From the NCBI RefSeq assembly GCF_002794255.1, contig NZ_PGGW01000064.1:1-64000 (forward strand): a stretch of DNA of 64,000 nucleotides, given 5' to 3'. The translations under genes and the position numbers were made by a program. The notes under the pieces were generated by a model, which saw only the letters and a list, made by a program, of their open reading frames with translations, was not told where the DNA came from and ran no database searches. Below are positions 18,295 through 27,794 of the stretch, piece by piece. The stretch comes from Streptomyces carminius. GTDB taxonomy: Bacteria > Actinomycetota > Actinomycetes > Streptomycetales > Streptomycetaceae. Position 1 is the stretch's first letter. Every line of letters starts with the position of its first letter.

Positions 18295-19901
18295 TTCGCG
18301 GCCTCCACCTCGGGTACGGACACATCGGGCTCGGGATCGGTCTGCCGCACGTCGGAGAGCGTGTGCTCGACCGCCGGGTTGACGATGTCGGTCAGCGGCT
18401 TCGGGAAGATCCCGAGGAAGAGCAGCAGGGCGATCAGCGGCGCCACCACCGCCAGTTCACGCTTGCGCAGGTCGGGCAGGTGCTCGACCCCGGCCTTCAC
18501 CGGTCCGGTCATCGTCCGCTGGTACAGCACCAGGACGTACAGCGCCGCCAGGACGATGCCGGAGGTGGCCACGATGCCGGCGGCCGGATAGCGGGTGTAG
18601 GTGCCCACCAGCACCAGGAACTCACTGACGAACGGCGCCAGGCCGGGCAGCGACAGGGTGGCCAGTCCGCCGACCAGGAAGGTGCCGGCCAGCACCGGGG
18701 CGACCTTCTGCACCCCGCCGTAGTCGGCGATCAGGCGCGAGCCGCGGCGCGAGATCAGGAAGCCGGCCACCAGCATCAGGGCGGCCGTGGCGATCCCGTG
18801 GTTGACCATGTAGAGCGTCGCCCCGCTCTGGCCCTGGCTGGTCATCGCGAAGATGCCCAGCACGATGAAGCCGAAGTGGGAGATCGACGCGTAGGCGATC
18901 AGCCGCTTGATGTCGCGCTGGCCGATGGCCAGCAGCGCACCGTAGACGATGCTGACCAGCGCCAGCACGATGACCACCGGGGTGGCCCACTCACTGGCCC
19001 CGGGGAAGAGCCCCAGGCAGAAGCGGAGCATCGCGAAAGTGCCCACCTTGTCGACGATCGCCGTGATGAGGACGGCGACCGGGGCGGTGGACTCGCCCAT
19101 GGCGTTCGGCAGCCAGGTGTGCAGCGGCCACAGCGGCGCCTTGACCGCGAAGGCGAGGAAGAAGCCGAGGAAGAGCAGCCGCTCGGTGTTCTCGGCCATC
19201 GTCAGCTCACCGGAGGCGCGGGCCTCGGTGATCGCCTGGAGCGAGAAGGTGCCCTCGCCGAGCTGGTCGGCGGTGACGGCGTAGAGGCCGATCACCGCGG
19301 CGAGCATGACCAGGCCGCCGGCCAGGTTGTAGAGCAGGAACTTCACGGCGGCGTAGGAGCGCTGCTTGGCCGTCTCCTCCTCGCCGTGCTGCCCGGCCCG
19401 GTCCCCGAAGCCGCCGATGAGGAAGTACATCGGGATGAGCATGGCTTCGAAGAAGATGTAGAAGAGGAAGACGTCGGTGGCCTCGAAGGAGATGATCACC
19501 ATCGCCTCGACGGCCAGGATCAGCGCGAAGAAGCCCTGGGTGGGCCGCCACCGGCGGTTGCCCTTCTCACCTTCGGGGAGGTCGGCGTCGTGCCAGCCGG
19601 CCAGGATCACGAACGGGACGAGCACGGCGGTCAGCGCGATCAGGGCGACCGCGATGCCGTCCACGCCCAGTTCGTAGCGGACGCCGAAGTCCGGGATCCA
19701 GGAGTGCGACTCGGTGAGCTGGTAGCGGTCGCCGCCGGGGTCGAAGCGGAAGGCCACGGTCCCGGCGAGGACCAGGGTCGCCAGGGAGACGGCCAGCGCC
19801 AGCCACTTGGCCGCGGTCCGCCGGGTGGCGGGTACGGCGGCGGTGGCGATCGCGCCGATGGCGGGCAGCGCGGCCGTTGCCGTCAGCAGGGGAAATGACA
19901 T
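18291..19901 (-). CDS. nuoM: NADH-quinone oxidoreductase subunit M
   Basis: A 536-aa antiporter-like complex I subunit. Conserved elements include YFLIGGFGDR, FAVKAPLWPLHTWLPNAMGE (channel Lys and the HTWLPNA signature) and KRLIAYASISHFGFIVLGIF. It forms a proton channel between NuoN and NuoL. ATG 19901 starts 4 bases after the nuoL stop and the end overlaps nuoN by 4 bases. Length agrees with the family (about 500-530 aa). Confidence 0.97.
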   Translation of the reverse strand: MSFPLLTATAALPAIGAIATAAVPATRRTAAKWLALAVSLATLVLAGTVAFRFDPGGDRYQLTESHSWIPDFGVRYELGVDGIAVALIALTAVLVPFVILAGWHDADLPEGEKGNRRWRPTQGFFALILAVEAMVIISFEATDVFLFYIFFEAMLIPMYFLIGGFGDRAGQHGEEETAKQRSYAAVKFLLYNLAGGLVMLAAVIGLYAVTADQLGEGTFSLQAITEARASGELTMAENTERLLFLGFFLAFAVKAPLWPLHTWLPNAMGESTAPVAVLITAIVDKVGTFAMLRFCLGLFPGASEWATPVVIVLALVSIVYGALLAIGQRDIKRLIAYASISHFGFIVLGIFAMTSQGQSGATLYMVNHGIATAALMLVAGFLISRRGSRLIADYGGVQKVAPVLAGTFLVGGLATLSLPGLAPFVSEFLVLVGTYTRYPAAGIVATSGIVLAALYVLVLYQRTMTGPVKAGVEHLPDLRKRELAVVAPLIALLLFLGIFPKPLTDIVNPAVEHTLSDVRQTDPEPDVSVPEVEAAK

Positions 19902-19905
19902 GGGA

Positions 19906-21852
19906 TCAGACCGCCCTCATCAGCAGGGTCGCGGCGAGGAGGACCGCCGCACCGCCGAACATCGAGACCGCGTAACTGCGGGCGTAGCCGTTCTGGAGCC
20001 GCCGGGTGCGGCCGGACAGCCCGCCGAACGCGGCGGCGGTGCCGTTGACGACACCGTCGACCACCTTGTGGTCGAGGTAGACCAGCCCACGGGTGAGGTA
20101 CTCGCCGGGCTTGACCAGCGCCACATGGTTGAAGTCGTCCTGGAGCAGGTCGCGGCGGGCGGCCCGGGTGAGCAGGGAGCCGCGCGGCGCGACGGCGGGG
20201 ACGGACCGGCGGCCGTACTGCAGCCAGGCCAGTCCGGCGCCGGCGAGCAGGGCGACGACCGTGGCGGTGGTGACCGCCAGGGCGCTGATCGGCGGGTGGC
20301 CGTGCTCGTAGGCGGTGACCGGCTCCAGCCAGTGGGCGAAGGACTCGCCCCAGCTGAACAGGCCGCCCGCGAAGACCGAGCCGAAGGCCAGGACGATCAT
20401 CGGGATCGTCATCGACCTCGGCGACTCGTGCGGGTGCGGCGGCTCGTACGTGCCGCCGGTCTGCGCGGCGGGCTCGACGTCCGGCTCCCTGGGCGAGGGG
20501 GTGGGCGCGTTGCGCCAGCGCTCCTCGCCGAAGAAGGTCATCAGCATGATGCGCGTCATGTAGAACGCGGTGATGGCCGCGCCCAGCAGGGCCGCGCCGC
20601 CGAGGATCCAGCCCTCGGTGCCGCCCTTGGCGAAGGCCGCCTCGATGATCTTGTCCTTGGAGAAGAAGCCGGACAGTCCGGGGAAGCCGATGATCGCCAG
20701 GTAGCCCAGGCCGAAGGTGACGAACGTGACCGGCATGTACTTGCGCAGCCCGCCGTAGCGGCGCATGTCGACCTCGTCGTTCATGCCGTGCATCACCGAG
20801 CCGGCCCCGAGGAAGAGCCCGGCCTTGAAGAAGCCGTGGGTGACCAGGTGCATGATCGCGAAGACGTAGCCGATGGGGCCGAGCCCGGCGGCCAGGACCA
20901 TGTAGCCGATCTGCGACATCGTCGAGCCGGCCAGGGCCTTCTTGATGTCGTCCTTGGCGCAACCGACGATCGCACCGAACAGCAGCGTGACCGTGCCGAC
21001 GACGACCACGGTGGTCTGCGCGGCGGGCGCCGCCTCGAAGACCGCGCCGGAGCGGACGATGAGGTAGACGCCGGCGGTGACCATCGTCGCGGCGTGGATG
21101 AGGGCGGAGACCGGGGTCGGGCCCTCCATCGCGTCACCGAGCCAGGACTGCAGCGGCACCTGCGCCGACTTGCCGCAGGCGGCCAGCAGCAGCATCAGGC
21201 CGATGGCGGTGGCCGTGCCCTCGCCCGCCGCCTCCACCGACCCCAGGACCGGGCCGAAGGCGAAGGTCCCGAAGGTGGCGAACATGATCATGATGGCGAT
21301 CGACAGGCCGAGGTCGCCGACCCGGTTGACGATGAACGCCTTCTTCGCCGCCGTCGCCGCGCTGGGCTTGTGCTGCCAGAAGCCGATCAGCAGGTAGGAG
21401 GCCAGGCCCACGCCCTCCCAGCCGGCGTACAGCAGCAGGTAGTTGTCGGCGAGCACCAGCAGGAGCATCGCCGCGAGGAACAGGTTGAGGTAGCCGAAGA
21501 AGCGGCGCCGCCGCTCGTCGTGCTCCATGTAGCCGATCGAGTAGACGTGGATCAGGGTGCCCACGCCGGTGATCAGCAGGACGAACGTCATGGACAGCTG
21601 GTCGAGCTGGAAGGCGACGTCCGCCTGGAAGCCGCCGACCGGTACCCAGCTGAACAGGTGCTGGTGCATGGCCCGCTCGTCGGTCTCGCGGCCGAGCATG
21701 TCGGCGAAGAGCACCGCGCCGACCACGAAGGAGGCCGCGGCGAGCGCCGTGCCGATCCAGTGGCCGGCGCGGTCCAGCCGCCGGCCGCCGCACAGCAGCA
21801 CGGCCGCGCCCAGCAGTGGCGCCGCGACGAGCAGTCCGATCAAAGTCTCCAC
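19906..21852 (-). CDS. nuoL: NADH-quinone oxidoreductase subunit L
   Basis: A 648-aa distal antiporter-like subunit with the long lateral C-terminal helix expected of NuoL. Motifs include DQLSMTFVLLITGVGTLIH, AGWEGVGLASYLLIGFW, KSAQVPLQSWLGDAMEGPTP and KKALAGSTMSQIGYM. A His/Pro-rich cytoplasmic loop (YEPPHPHESPRS) precedes the traverse helix, a feature not obvious in enterobacterial NuoL. GTG 21852 lies 13 bases after nuoK. Confidence 0.97.
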   Translation of the reverse strand: METLIGLLVAAPLLGAAVLLCGGRRLDRAGHWIGTALAAASFVVGAVLFADMLGRETDERAMHQHLFSWVPVGGFQADVAFQLDQLSMTFVLLITGVGTLIHVYSIGYMEHDERRRRFFGYLNLFLAAMLLLVLADNYLLLYAGWEGVGLASYLLIGFWQHKPSAATAAKKAFIVNRVGDLGLSIAIMIMFATFGTFAFGPVLGSVEAAGEGTATAIGLMLLLAACGKSAQVPLQSWLGDAMEGPTPVSALIHAATMVTAGVYLIVRSGAVFEAAPAAQTTVVVVGTVTLLFGAIVGCAKDDIKKALAGSTMSQIGYMVLAAGLGPIGYVFAIMHLVTHGFFKAGLFLGAGSVMHGMNDEVDMRRYGGLRKYMPVTFVTFGLGYLAIIGFPGLSGFFSKDKIIEAAFAKGGTEGWILGGAALLGAAITAFYMTRIMLMTFFGEERWRNAPTPSPREPDVEPAAQTGGTYEPPHPHESPRSMTIPMIVLAFGSVFAGGLFSWGESFAHWLEPVTAYEHGHPPISALAVTTATVVALLAGAGLAWLQYGRRSVPAVAPRGSLLTRAARRDLLQDDFNHVALVKPGEYLTRGLVYLDHKVVDGVVNGTAAAFGGLSGRTRRLQNGYARSYAVSMFGGAAVLLAATLLMRAV

Positions 21853-21865
21853 TGTTCGCTACCCC

Positions 21866-22165
21866 TTACAGCTTCATCAGGCTGGCGTCGTCGACCGAGG
21901 CCGAGTGACGGGAGCGGAAGATCGTCACGATGATCGCCAGCCCGACCACGACCTCGGCGGCCGCGACGACCATCGTGAAGAACGCGATGATCTGGCCGTC
22001 GAGGTTGCCGTGGATGCGGGAGAAGGCGACGAGCACGAGGTTCGCCGCGTTCAGCATCAGCTCGACGCTCATGAACACGACGATCGCGTTCCGCCGCAGC
22101 AGCACTCCGGAGGCCCCGATGGTGAACAGCAGGGCGGCCAGGTAGAGGTAGTTGACCGGGTTCAC
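21866..22165 (-). CDS. nuoK: NADH-quinone oxidoreductase subunit K
   Basis: A 99-aa three-helix subunit with the two conserved membrane Glu residues (FMSVELMLNAANLVL and AAAEVVVGLAI) that link quinone chemistry to proton pumping. The GTG start overlaps the nuoJ stop codon (GTGA). Length matches the family (about 100 aa). Confidence 0.97.
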   Translation of the reverse strand: MNPVNYLYLAALLFTIGASGVLLRRNAIVVFMSVELMLNAANLVLVAFSRIHGNLDGQIIAFFTMVVAAAEVVVGLAIIVTIFRSRHSASVDDASLMKL

Positions 22166-23157
22166 TTGGCGGCCTCCCTGTCTCCGTCGCGGTCTCCGTC
22201 GCGGTCTCCGCCGCCGGTGCTGCCGGCACTGCCGCCACTGTCGGCCTTGCCGGTGCTGTCGGCCAGGTCCGCGTCGCCGGCCGCCTCGGCGGTGTCCGGG
22301 GAGTCGTCCGAGACGTCCTCGCGCACATCGGCCGCCGGCCGTACGGCCTGCCGCGGCCGGCGTCCCAGGTGCTCCTCGGTGCGCCGCTCCAGCGCCGCCA
22401 GGTCGGCCAGCGCCTGCCGGGAGACGTCCCGGACCTGGCCGCGGCCGCGCAGCGTCGGGTTGACGGTCAGCTCGGACGGGGTGCCGTCCGGCAGCAGGCC
22501 GGGGATGTCCACGGCGTTGTGCCGGGCGTACACGCCGGGCGCGGGCAGCGGCGGCAGGTGCTCGCCCTCGCGGACGCGCTGCTCGGCCAGCTCGCGCTGG
22601 GTCATCCGGCGCTCGGTGCGCTCGCGGTGGGTGAGCACCATGGCGGCGACGGCCGCGGTGACCAGGAGCGCGCCGGTGATCTCGAAGGCGAACACGTAGT
22701 CGCTGAACAGCAGCCGGGCCAGGCCCTGGACGTTGCCGCCGGAGTTGGCGGCGGCCAGGCCCTCGAAGGAGCCGACCGTGGCGTTGCCGATCCCGCCGAC
22801 CAGCAGCAGGCCGAAGCCGAGGCCGCACAGGACCACCAGCCAGCGCTGCCCCTTGATCGTCTCGCGCCGGGTGTCGGCGGCGGTGACGCCGACGAGCATC
22901 AGCACGAACAGGAAGAGCATCATGACCGCGCCGGTGTAGACGACGATCTGCACGATGCCCAGGAAGTACGCGCCGTTGGCCAGGTAGAACACCGCAAGGA
23001 TGATCATGGTCCCGGCCAGGCAGAGCGCCGAGTGCACCGCCCGGCGCATCAGGACCGTCCCGAGCGCGCCCAGTACCGCGACGGTGCCCAGGATCCAGAA
23101 CTGCACCGCCTCGCCGGTGGAGGTGGTGGTGGCGGCCAGCAGGGTGTCGGGGGTCAC
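22162..23157 (-). CDS. nuoJ: NADH-quinone oxidoreductase subunit J with long C-terminal extension
   Basis: A 331-aa subunit. The first 170 residues form the five-helix NuoJ core (AVHSALCLAGTMIILAVFYL, QIVVYTGAVMMLFLFVLMLVG). The remaining ~160 residues are hydrophilic and acidic, ending in a repeat DRDGDRDGDREAAK encoded by a 12-base tandem unit (about 22186-22214). Many NuoJ proteins are about 170-200 aa, so this tail is unusually long, although actinobacterial homologues often have one. GTG 23157 overlaps the nuoI stop. Confidence 0.95.
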   Translation of the reverse strand: MTPDTLLAATTTSTGEAVQFWILGTVAVLGALGTVLMRRAVHSALCLAGTMIILAVFYLANGAYFLGIVQIVVYTGAVMMLFLFVLMLVGVTAADTRRETIKGQRWLVVLCGLGFGLLLVGGIGNATVGSFEGLAAANSGGNVQGLARLLFSDYVFAFEITGALLVTAAVAAMVLTHRERTERRMTQRELAEQRVREGEHLPPLPAPGVYARHNAVDIPGLLPDGTPSELTVNPTLRGRGQVRDVSRQALADLAALERRTEEHLGRRPRQAVRPAADVREDVSDDSPDTAEAAGDADLADSTGKADSGGSAGSTGGGDRDGDRDGDREAAK

Positions 23158-23786
23158 TTCTCGGTCACCGCCTCGGATGCCGGTTCCTGCGCCCCGAACG
23201 TCCTGGCGGCGGCCTGCGGGGGCTCGTTGCCGGTGTTCCCCGAGCTCGAGCGGGCCTCCTGCCGGACCGTGCCGGGTGCCGCCTCGGTCACCAGGCCGCG
23301 GTAGTAGTCCTTCTCCGTGGTGCCCGGGTGGATCGGGTGCGGGGTGTCGACCATCCCGTCCTGCAGCCCCACGAGCAGCTCCTCCTTGGTGTAGATGAGC
23401 GACTCGCGGGACCGGTCGGCCAGTTCGTACTCGTTGGTCATGGTCAGCGCCCGGGTGGGGCACGCCTCGACGCACAGGCCGCACAGGATGCAGCGCAGGT
23501 AGTTGATCTGGTAGACGCGGCCGTAGCGCTCGCCAGGCGAGTAGCGCTCCTCGTCGGTGTTGTCCGCGCCCTCCACGTAGATCGCGTCCGCCGGGCAGGC
23601 CCAGGCGCACAGCTCGCAGCCGATGCACTTCTCCAGCCCGTCCGGGTGCCGGTTGAGCTGGTGGCGGCCGTGGAAGCGCGGCGCGGTGGGCTTCTTCTCC
23701 TCGGGGTACTGCTCGGTGAGCCGCTTCTTGAACATGGCCTTGAAGGTCACGCCGAAGCCGGCCACCGGGTTGTCGAACTCAGGCAT
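23154..23786 (-). CDS. nuoI: NADH-quinone oxidoreductase subunit I (2 x 4Fe-4S)
   Basis: A 210-aa ferredoxin-like subunit with two classic cluster motifs, CIGCELCAWACP and CILCGLCVEACP, which carry clusters N6a and N6b toward NuoB. ATG 23786 overlaps the nuoH end by 8 bases (ATGCCTGA) and gives the conserved MPEFDNPVAGFGVTFKAMF start; the frame continues upstream to 23834 without support. A C-terminal tail of about 40 residues extends past the conserved core. Confidence 0.96.
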   Translation of the reverse strand: MPEFDNPVAGFGVTFKAMFKKRLTEQYPEEKKPTAPRFHGRHQLNRHPDGLEKCIGCELCAWACPADAIYVEGADNTDEERYSPGERYGRVYQINYLRCILCGLCVEACPTRALTMTNEYELADRSRESLIYTKEELLVGLQDGMVDTPHPIHPGTTEKDYYRGLVTEAAPGTVRQEARSSSGNTGNEPPQAAARTFGAQEPASEAVTEK

Positions 23787-25191
23787 CGTCGGCCTCCCTG
23801 GCCTTGCCGGTCTCGCTGGACTCGCCGTCCCCACCGGCCGCCACCGAAGCGGTCTCCCGCTCGTGGCGCGACCGCCGGCGCGGTACGGGCGGCAGGGTCT
23901 GGCCCGGCAGCGGCGGCACGGGGTAGCCGCCCGCCGTCGGGTCGAAGACGGGTTCGGACTCGGCCGCCGTGCGGCTCTCCTCCGCCCGGCGTTCCTTCCG
24001 CTCGCGGAGCGCGTCGTAGAGGAACGACAGCACCACCAGCACCAGGCCCACGCCGGCGACCCAGATCAGGATGTCGGCGAAGTCGTGGCCCTCGTTGCGC
24101 AGCGCCCGCACGGTCGCCACCAGCATCAGCCAGACCATCGCGACCGGGATGAGGACCTTCCAGCCCAGCCGCATGAACTGGTCGTAGCGCACCCGCGGGA
24201 GCGTGCCGCGCAGCCAGACGAAGAGGAACAGCAGCAGGTTGATCTTGATGATGAACCACAGCAGCGGCCACCAGCCGTGGTTGGCGCCCTCCCAGTAGGT
24301 GCTGATCGGCGCCGGGGCGCGCCAGCCGCCCAGGAAGAGGGTGACCGCCAGGGCCGAGACGGTGACCATGTGGACGTACTCGGCGAGCATGAACAGCGCG
24401 AACTTGATCGACGAGTACTCGGTGTTGAAGCCGCCGACCAGGTCGCCCTCGGACTCGGGCATGTCGAAGGGCGCGCGGTGCGCCTCACCGACCATCGAGA
24501 CCATGTAGATGATGAACGAGACCGGCAGCAGCACCGCGAACCAGGTGTCGGCCTGCGCCCCGACGATCGTCGAGGTGGACATCGAGCCGGAGTACAGGAA
24601 GACCGCGGCGAAGCTGAGGCCCATCGCGACCTCGTAGGAGATCACCTGCGCGGTCGCCCGCACCCCGCCGAGCAGCGGGTAGGTCGAGCCCGAGGACCAG
24701 CCGGCCAGCACCGTGCCGTAGGCGGCGATGGAGGCGGTGGCCAGGATGTACAGGATCGCCACCGGCAGGTCGGTGAGCTGCATGGCGGTACGGGTGCCGA
24801 AGATCGACACCTCGTTGCCGGGCGGGCCGAAGGGGATCACCGCGATGGCCATGAAGGCCGGGATGATGCCGACGATGGGCGCCAGGATGTAGACGGCCTT
24901 GTCGGCGGCGGTGACGTTGACGTCCTCCTTGAGCATCAGCTTCACACCGTCGGCCAGCGACTGGAGCATGCCCCAGGGGCCGTGCCGGTTGGGACCGACG
25001 CGCAGCTGCATCCAGGCGACGACCTTGCGCTCCATCACGATGGAGATCAGCACGGTCAGCATCAGGAACGCGAAGCAGAAGACCGCCTTGATCCCGATCA
25101 GCCACCAGGGATCGGTGCCGAACATCGACAGGTCCTCCTGGGCGAGGACCGTGTCGGCGGCCGACACGACGGCGACGGACGAGCCCGTCAT
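23779..25191 (-). CDS. nuoH: NADH-quinone oxidoreductase subunit H
   Basis: A 470-aa membrane subunit lining the quinone cavity together with NuoB and NuoD. Signatures: ERKVVAWMQLRVGPNRHGPWG, LADGVKLMLKED, RTAMQLTDLPVAILY, EAHRAPFDMPESEGDLVGGF and LRGTLPRVRYDQFMRLGWKV. About 85 C-terminal residues (charged, with Pro repeats) exceed the usual length of 325-410 aa. ATG 25191 overlaps the nuoG stop (ATGA). Confidence 0.97.
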   Translation of the reverse strand: MTGSSVAVVSAADTVLAQEDLSMFGTDPWWLIGIKAVFCFAFLMLTVLISIVMERKVVAWMQLRVGPNRHGPWGMLQSLADGVKLMLKEDVNVTAADKAVYILAPIVGIIPAFMAIAVIPFGPPGNEVSIFGTRTAMQLTDLPVAILYILATASIAAYGTVLAGWSSGSTYPLLGGVRATAQVISYEVAMGLSFAAVFLYSGSMSTSTIVGAQADTWFAVLLPVSFIIYMVSMVGEAHRAPFDMPESEGDLVGGFNTEYSSIKFALFMLAEYVHMVTVSALAVTLFLGGWRAPAPISTYWEGANHGWWPLLWFIIKINLLLFLFVWLRGTLPRVRYDQFMRLGWKVLIPVAMVWLMLVATVRALRNEGHDFADILIWVAGVGLVLVVLSFLYDALRERKERRAEESRTAAESEPVFDPTAGGYPVPPLPGQTLPPVPRRRSRHERETASVAAGGDGESSETGKAREADDA

Positions 25192-27794
25192 GCCTGCACC
25201 CCCTTCGTCTCGTCGCCGGCCTCCGGGGCCGCCGAAGCCGTTCCGTCGGCCACCACTGTCCGGTCGGCCGTTCCACCGGCCGCCGACAGCCGCACCAGCC
25301 GGCCGGGCACGGTGCCCAGGTCACGGTAGGCGCCCCGGCCCACCGAGTTGAGCGGCAGCCACACCACCCGGTCGGGCATCGGCGTGACCGCCAGCGGCAG
25401 GGTCACCGTCCCGGCGGGGCCGGTGACGGTCAGCGGCTCGCCGTCGGCGACCCCCACCTCGGCGGCCGTGGCGGCCGACAGCCGGGCGACGGCGGCGTGC
25501 CGGGTGCCGGCGAGCGCCTCGTCGCCGTCCTGGAGCCGTCCCCGGTCGAGCAGCAGCCGGTGTCCGGCGAGGACCGCCTCCCCGGCGGCGGGCCGCGGGG
25601 TCTGCCGCGCCGTCTCCCGGACGGTCTCCTCCGGTGCGGCGGCGCGCGGGCCGTCCCACACGCCCAGCCGCTCCAGCTCGGCGCGGACGGTCCGCACGTC
25701 GGGCAGGCCGAGGTGGACGTCGAGGGCGTCGGCCAGCATGTGCAGGACGCGGGCGTCGGCCGGGACGCTGCGGCGGGTGAGCTGGTCGGGCTTGATCGCG
25801 GCCTCGAACGGCCGGCCGCGGCCCTCCCAGTTGAGGAAGGTGCCCGCCTTCTCCACCACCGCGGCGACGGGGAGGACCACGTCGGCCCGCTCGGTGACCT
25901 CGGAGGGCCGCTGCTCCAGGCTGACCAGGAAGCCCACCTTCGCCAGCGCCTCGGCGGCCCGGGCCGGGTCGGGCAGGTCGGCGGGTTCCACCCCGGCGAC
26001 CAGCAGGGCGCCGAGTTCGCCGGTGGCGGCGGCCTCGACGATCTGCCCGGTGTCGCGGCCGGTCCCGTCCGGCAGGTCGGCCACGCCCCAGACGGCGGCG
26101 GTCTCGGCGCGGGCCCGCGGGTCGGCGGCCGGCCGGCCGCCGGGCAGCAGCGTGGGCAGCGCGCCGGCCTCGACCGCGCCACGCTCACCGGCCCGGCGCG
26201 GGATCCACACCAGCCGCGCGCCGACGGCGGTGGCGGCCCGCAGCGCGGCGGTGAACCCGCCGGGCACGGCGGCCAGCCGCTCGCCGACGACGATCACCGA
26301 GCCCTCGGCGCGCAGCGCCTCGGCGGCCGTACGGCCCCGCTCGTCGAGCCCGACGCCACCGGCCAGCGCGTCCAGCCACTCGGTCTCGGTGTGCGGCGCG
26401 GCGGGCAGCAGGGTGCCACCGGCCTTCTCCAGGCCGCGGGTGGCGTGGGTGGCCAGCGAGAAGACCCGCTGGCCGTGCCCGCGGTGCGCCTTGCGCAGCC
26501 GCAGGAAGACGCCGGGGGCCTCCTCCTCGGCCTCGAAGCCGACCAGCAGCACCGCCGGGGCCTGCTCCAGCGCGGTGTACGTGACGCCGGTGCCGTCCAG
26601 GTCCCGGCCGCGTCCGGCGACGTGGGCGGCGAGGAAGGCGGCCTCCTCCGGGCTGTGCACCCGGGCCCGGAAGTCGATGTCGTTGGTGCGCAGGGCGACC
26701 CGCGCGAACTTGGCGTACGCGTAGGCGTCCTCCACCGTCAGCCGCCCGCCGGTGAGCACCCCGACCCGTCCCCGGGCCGCGGCCAGCCCCTTCGCGGCGG
26801 CCTCCAGTGCCTCCGGCCAGCTCGCGGGCGCCAGCTCACCGGTGTCCGCGTCGCGCACCAGCGGGTGGGTGAGCCGGTCGCGCTGCTGGGCGTAGCGGAA
26901 GGCGAAGCGGCCCTTGTCGCACATCCACTCCTCGTTGACCTCGGGGTCGTCGGCGGCCAGCCGCCGCATGACCTTGCCGCGCCGGTGGTCGGTGCGGGTG
27001 GCGCAGCCGCCGGCGCAGTGCTCGCACACGCTCGGCGAGGAGACCAGGTCGAAGGGGCGGGAGCGGAACCGGTAGGCGGCCGAGGTGAGCGCGCCGACCG
27101 GGCAGATCTGGATGGTGTTGCCGGAGAAGTACGACTCGAAGGGCGGTCCCTCCCCGGTGCCGACCTGCTGGAGGGCGCCGCGCTCCAGCATCTCGATCAT
27201 CGGGTCGCCCGCGATCTGGTTGGAGAAGCGGGTGCAGCGGGCGCACAGCACGCAGCGCTCGCGGTCCAGCAGCACCTGCGCGGACAGCGCCACGGGCTTC
27301 TCGAAGGTGCGCTTGCGGCCCTCGAAGCGGCCGTCGGGCTGCTCGTGGGAGAAGCGGCTGTCGCCCTGCCCGTGGGACATGGCCTGGTTCTGCAGGGGGC
27401 ACTCGCCGCCCTTGTCGCAGACCGGGCAGTCCAGCGGGTGGTTGATCAGCAGCAGCTCCATCACGCCGCGCTGGGCCTTCTCGGCCACCGGCGAGGTCAG
27501 GTGCGTCTTCACGACCATGCCGTCGGTGCAGGTGATCGTGCAGGAGGCCATGGGCTTGCGCTGGCCCTCGACCTCGACGATGCACTGGCGGCAGGCGCCG
27601 GCCGGGTCCAGCAGCGGGTGGTCGCAGAAGCGCGGGATCTCGATGCCGAGCAGTTCGGCGGCGCGGATGACCAGGGTGCCCTTGGGCACGCTGATCTCGA
27701 TGCCGTCGATCGTCAGCGAGACCAGGTCCTCGGCGTTCTCGGGCGGCTTGGCCTCCCCGCCGCCGGAGGTCCTGGCGTCAGTGGTGACGGTCAC
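25188..27794 (-). CDS. nuoG: NADH-quinone oxidoreductase subunit G
   Basis: An 868-aa iron-sulfur subunit of the peripheral arm. In order it has a 2Fe-2S ferredoxin domain (RFCDHPLLDPAGACRQCIVE), the His-Cys3 cluster loop (HPLDCPVCDKGGECPLQNQA), two 4Fe-4S sites (CVLCARCTRFSNQ and CEHCAGGCATRTDHRRGKVMR), then a molybdopterin-oxidoreductase-like domain without a visible metal ligand set. A C-terminal MopB-type domain closes the protein. It passes electrons from NuoE/F toward NuoI. The GTG start overlaps the nuoF stop. Confidence 0.96.
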   Translation of the reverse strand: MTVTTDARTSGGGEAKPPENAEDLVSLTIDGIEISVPKGTLVIRAAELLGIEIPRFCDHPLLDPAGACRQCIVEVEGQRKPMASCTITCTDGMVVKTHLTSPVAEKAQRGVMELLLINHPLDCPVCDKGGECPLQNQAMSHGQGDSRFSHEQPDGRFEGRKRTFEKPVALSAQVLLDRERCVLCARCTRFSNQIAGDPMIEMLERGALQQVGTGEGPPFESYFSGNTIQICPVGALTSAAYRFRSRPFDLVSSPSVCEHCAGGCATRTDHRRGKVMRRLAADDPEVNEEWMCDKGRFAFRYAQQRDRLTHPLVRDADTGELAPASWPEALEAAAKGLAAARGRVGVLTGGRLTVEDAYAYAKFARVALRTNDIDFRARVHSPEEAAFLAAHVAGRGRDLDGTGVTYTALEQAPAVLLVGFEAEEEAPGVFLRLRKAHRGHGQRVFSLATHATRGLEKAGGTLLPAAPHTETEWLDALAGGVGLDERGRTAAEALRAEGSVIVVGERLAAVPGGFTAALRAATAVGARLVWIPRRAGERGAVEAGALPTLLPGGRPAADPRARAETAAVWGVADLPDGTGRDTGQIVEAAATGELGALLVAGVEPADLPDPARAAEALAKVGFLVSLEQRPSEVTERADVVLPVAAVVEKAGTFLNWEGRGRPFEAAIKPDQLTRRSVPADARVLHMLADALDVHLGLPDVRTVRAELERLGVWDGPRAAAPEETVRETARQTPRPAAGEAVLAGHRLLLDRGRLQDGDEALAGTRHAAVARLSAATAAEVGVADGEPLTVTGPAGTVTLPLAVTPMPDRVVWLPLNSVGRGAYRDLGTVPGRLVRLSAAGGTADRTVVADGTASAAPEAGDETKGVQA

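Noticed and set aside
16588..23304. Several long plus-strand frames opposite nuoN to nuoJ
   Set aside because: Their proteins are Gln/His/Arg/Gly-rich with no motif, while the minus strand encodes unmistakable complex I subunits.
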